Source: an uncultured Clostridia bacterium (lineage in GTDB: Bacteria > Bacillota > Clostridia > Christensenellales > Borkfalkiaceae). Taken from it: a DNA stretch of 7,166 nucleotides. Of the stretch, positions 6,266 to 7,166 are shown one piece after another (the first letter of the stretch is position 1; the number at the start of each line of letters is the position of its first letter). The notes under the pieces are model-generated. The model was given only the letters and a program-made list of their open reading frames with translations, had not been told where the DNA came from and made no database searches. The translations under genes were made by a program, and so were the position numbers. Location of the stretch: the NCBI GenBank assembly GCA_947629605.1, contig CANREK010000066.1, positions 1 to 7,166 on the forward strand, in the 5' to 3' direction.

Positions 6266-7166
6266 TCTTCCCACCAATCGTCGGGGAGCGTTTCGGAGAT
6301 TTCGATATGAACGAGGGGGAGATAGACGGGCTCTCCCTCGATATTTTTATAGACGGGCGTCACGCTGTACCGATAGCTTTCCCCGGGGAACACCGAACTG
6401 TCACTGATACACTTTTGATATTTCCCGCTGTAAATCGTGGTTTCTACGCCGCGATTTTCTCTTTTTACGACGTAATCATAGTACTCTGTCTGACATAGTA
6501 CTATGCTAACGGTCCCATTCTTGACGGAAATCGTCGGCATCTCTATCTTCGGGACTGAATATTTCGTGCTTTGCTCCCTCGGCGCGGCGCTCTTTTTGAA
6601 GAGCTCCTTCCGATCCGTCAAAAAAGGGGAATTGGGATCGGAGAGCAGGATCCTGTGGCTCGTTTCATATTCCTGCATGTCGATCGCAAGCTCCTCCACG
6701 CCGTCGCAGGGGGGAAAGGGGTCGGGAGTGCGGTCACGATAGAGCGTTTTCAAGATATCGAGCGCAATGTTTGCGGGAAGCCCTCCGCCCGTCGCCGTGA
6801 TCGGCCGATTGTCCCTGTTGCCGAGCCAGACCGCGACGGTATCTTCGGACGTATAGGCGATGGTGTAGGCATCCGTGTTGCCGCCCTTTCCCTCGGCCGT
6901 GCCCGTCTTGGCGCAGACGTCGTAGGGGAGATTTTTGAGTTTTTTTGCCGTGCCTTCCTTGGCCGCCGTTTTGAGCATGTCCGAGATGAGATAGCTCGTC
7001 TCCTCGGAGAACACTCTGCTCTCGTGCGGCCGATATTCATAAAGGACCCTTCCCTTTTCATTTTCGATGCGGGAAATGATCCCCGAGGGTGCATAGGCGC
7101 CCCGATTTGCAAAGACGGCGTAGCCATCCGCGAGGGCGGGAAGGGTGAATCCCTCCTTCATGCCGC
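6262..7166 (-). CDS. Penicillin-binding protein, class A-like, C-terminal part (5' end beyond the right edge)
   Basis: The frame is open to the right edge and the ATG at 7161 is internal (GMKEGFTLPALADGYAVFANRG matches the middle of PBP transpeptidase domains), so only the last 300 or so residues are visible. Numbering from that Met, the KTG box is at 85-87 in VCAKTGTAEG, preceded by SYLISDMLKTAAKEGTAKKL (56-75) and followed by DAYTIAYTSEDTVAVWLGNRDNRP (97-120), typical of 1A-family transpeptidases that crosslink peptidoglycan outside the membrane. The SxxK and SxN motifs and any glycosyltransferase domain lie outside the window, so class A is inferred and a class B enzyme is possible. After a polar linker (about 180-207) the last 90 residues look like an Fn3-type beta domain (PTISVKNGTVSIVL to PVYLPLVHIEI). 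That part is visibly less GC-rich and contains the 20-base repeat. The gene is convergent with thiI and their stop codons overlap. Confidence 0.88.
   Translation of the reverse strand, partial: GMKEGFTLPALADGYAVFANRGAYAPSGIISRIENEKGRVLYEYRPHESRVFSEETSYLISDMLKTAAKEGTAKKLKNLPYDVCAKTGTAEGKGGNTDAYTIAYTSEDTVAVWLGNRDNRPITATGGGLPANIALDILKTLYRDRTPDPFPPCDGVEELAIDMQEYETSHRILLSDPNSPFLTDRKELFKKSAAPREQSTKYSVPKIEMPTISVKNGTVSIVLCQTEYYDYVVKRENRGVETTIYSGKYQKCISDSSVFPGESYRYSVTPVYKNIEGEPVYLPLVHIEISETLPDDWWED
6477..6505. repeat. Degenerate second copy of the palindromic core, 17 bases apart
   Basis: CATAGTACTCTG (6477-6488) differs by one base from CATAGTACTATG (6494-6505). The 17-base period is not a multiple of three, so the two copies are read in different frames of the PBP gene and the likeness is at DNA level, not a repeated peptide. 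Only two units exist. Confidence 0.5.
6487..6506 (-). repeat. 20-base dispersed repeat, copy inside the PBP coding sequence
   Basis: On the minus strand this reads GCATAGTACTATGTCAGACA, identical to 3213-3232 on the plus strand. It is in frame within the PBP gene and encodes residues S219-T225 (SIVLCQT) in the Fn3-like tail. Identity stops at once on either side, apart from weak similarity (GCAAA against GCTAA). Confidence 0.75.

Noticed and set aside
5309..6277. 322-codon open frame on the minus strand
   Set aside because: It is antisense to thiI, which has all its domains and motifs; no recognisable protein features.
6477..6506. CRISPR-like or satellite repeat array
   Set aside because: Only two degenerate units are present, without spacers or cas genes, inside a coding sequence.
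7159..7161. ATG at 7161 as the PBP start codon
   Set aside because: The frame continues to the edge and the residues after it match the interior of a transpeptidase domain, so the gene is partial.

Overview
The window looks like chromosomal housekeeping DNA from a GC-rich member of the Bacillota, probably a clostridial anaerobe. The grounds are gene content: an NfnB/GltA-type flavoprotein, a CwlD-type cell-wall amidase, a bacterial acyl-ACP thioesterase, a NifZ-ThiI pair with a rhodanese-free ThiI, and a class A penicillin-binding protein. Consensus sigma-A promoters and an AAGGAG ribosome site agree with this. Genus-level placement is not possible by eye. No phage, transposase, CRISPR array, rRNA or tRNA gene was seen, and nearly all of the window is coding.

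Layout, left to right. (1) The 3' end of a glutamate synthase small-subunit/NfnB gene enters from the left edge. (2) After a 70-base gap comes a CwlD-like amidase whose start codon lies inside a perfect AT-rich inverted repeat followed by a T run. (3) A self-contained transcription unit follows: a perfect TTGACA-N17-TATAAT promoter, an acyl-ACP thioesterase whose ATG sits where transcription should begin, a small two-helix membrane protein overlapping it by four bases, and an intrinsic terminator. (4) A 233-base AT-rich spacer holds that terminator, one copy of a 20-base repeat with a palindromic core, and a second promoter. (5) That promoter drives a second two-helix membrane protein, a cysteine desulfurase (ATGA overlap) and ThiI (zero gap). 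(6) A penicillin-binding protein gene runs in from the right edge on the minus strand. Its stop codon overlaps the thiI stop codon through a shared TTAA, and it carries the second copy of the 20-base repeat inside its coding sequence.

How the genes work together. The clearest pathway unit is cysteine desulfurase plus ThiI. The desulfurase takes sulfur from cysteine as a persulfide and hands it to ThiI, which makes 4-thiouridine in tRNA; this matches the nifZ-thiI pairing of other Bacillota. The membrane protein in front of this pair shares its operon but has no known role. The thioesterase unit concerns fatty acid or membrane lipid supply. The amidase and the PBP both act on peptidoglycan but are in separate units.

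No new biological system is obvious. The most unusual signals are at DNA level: the inverted pair of 20-base repeats (one intergenic, one in coding sequence), the apparently leaderless thioesterase mRNA, the hairpin over the amidase start, and the convergent stop-codon overlap with no room for a terminator.
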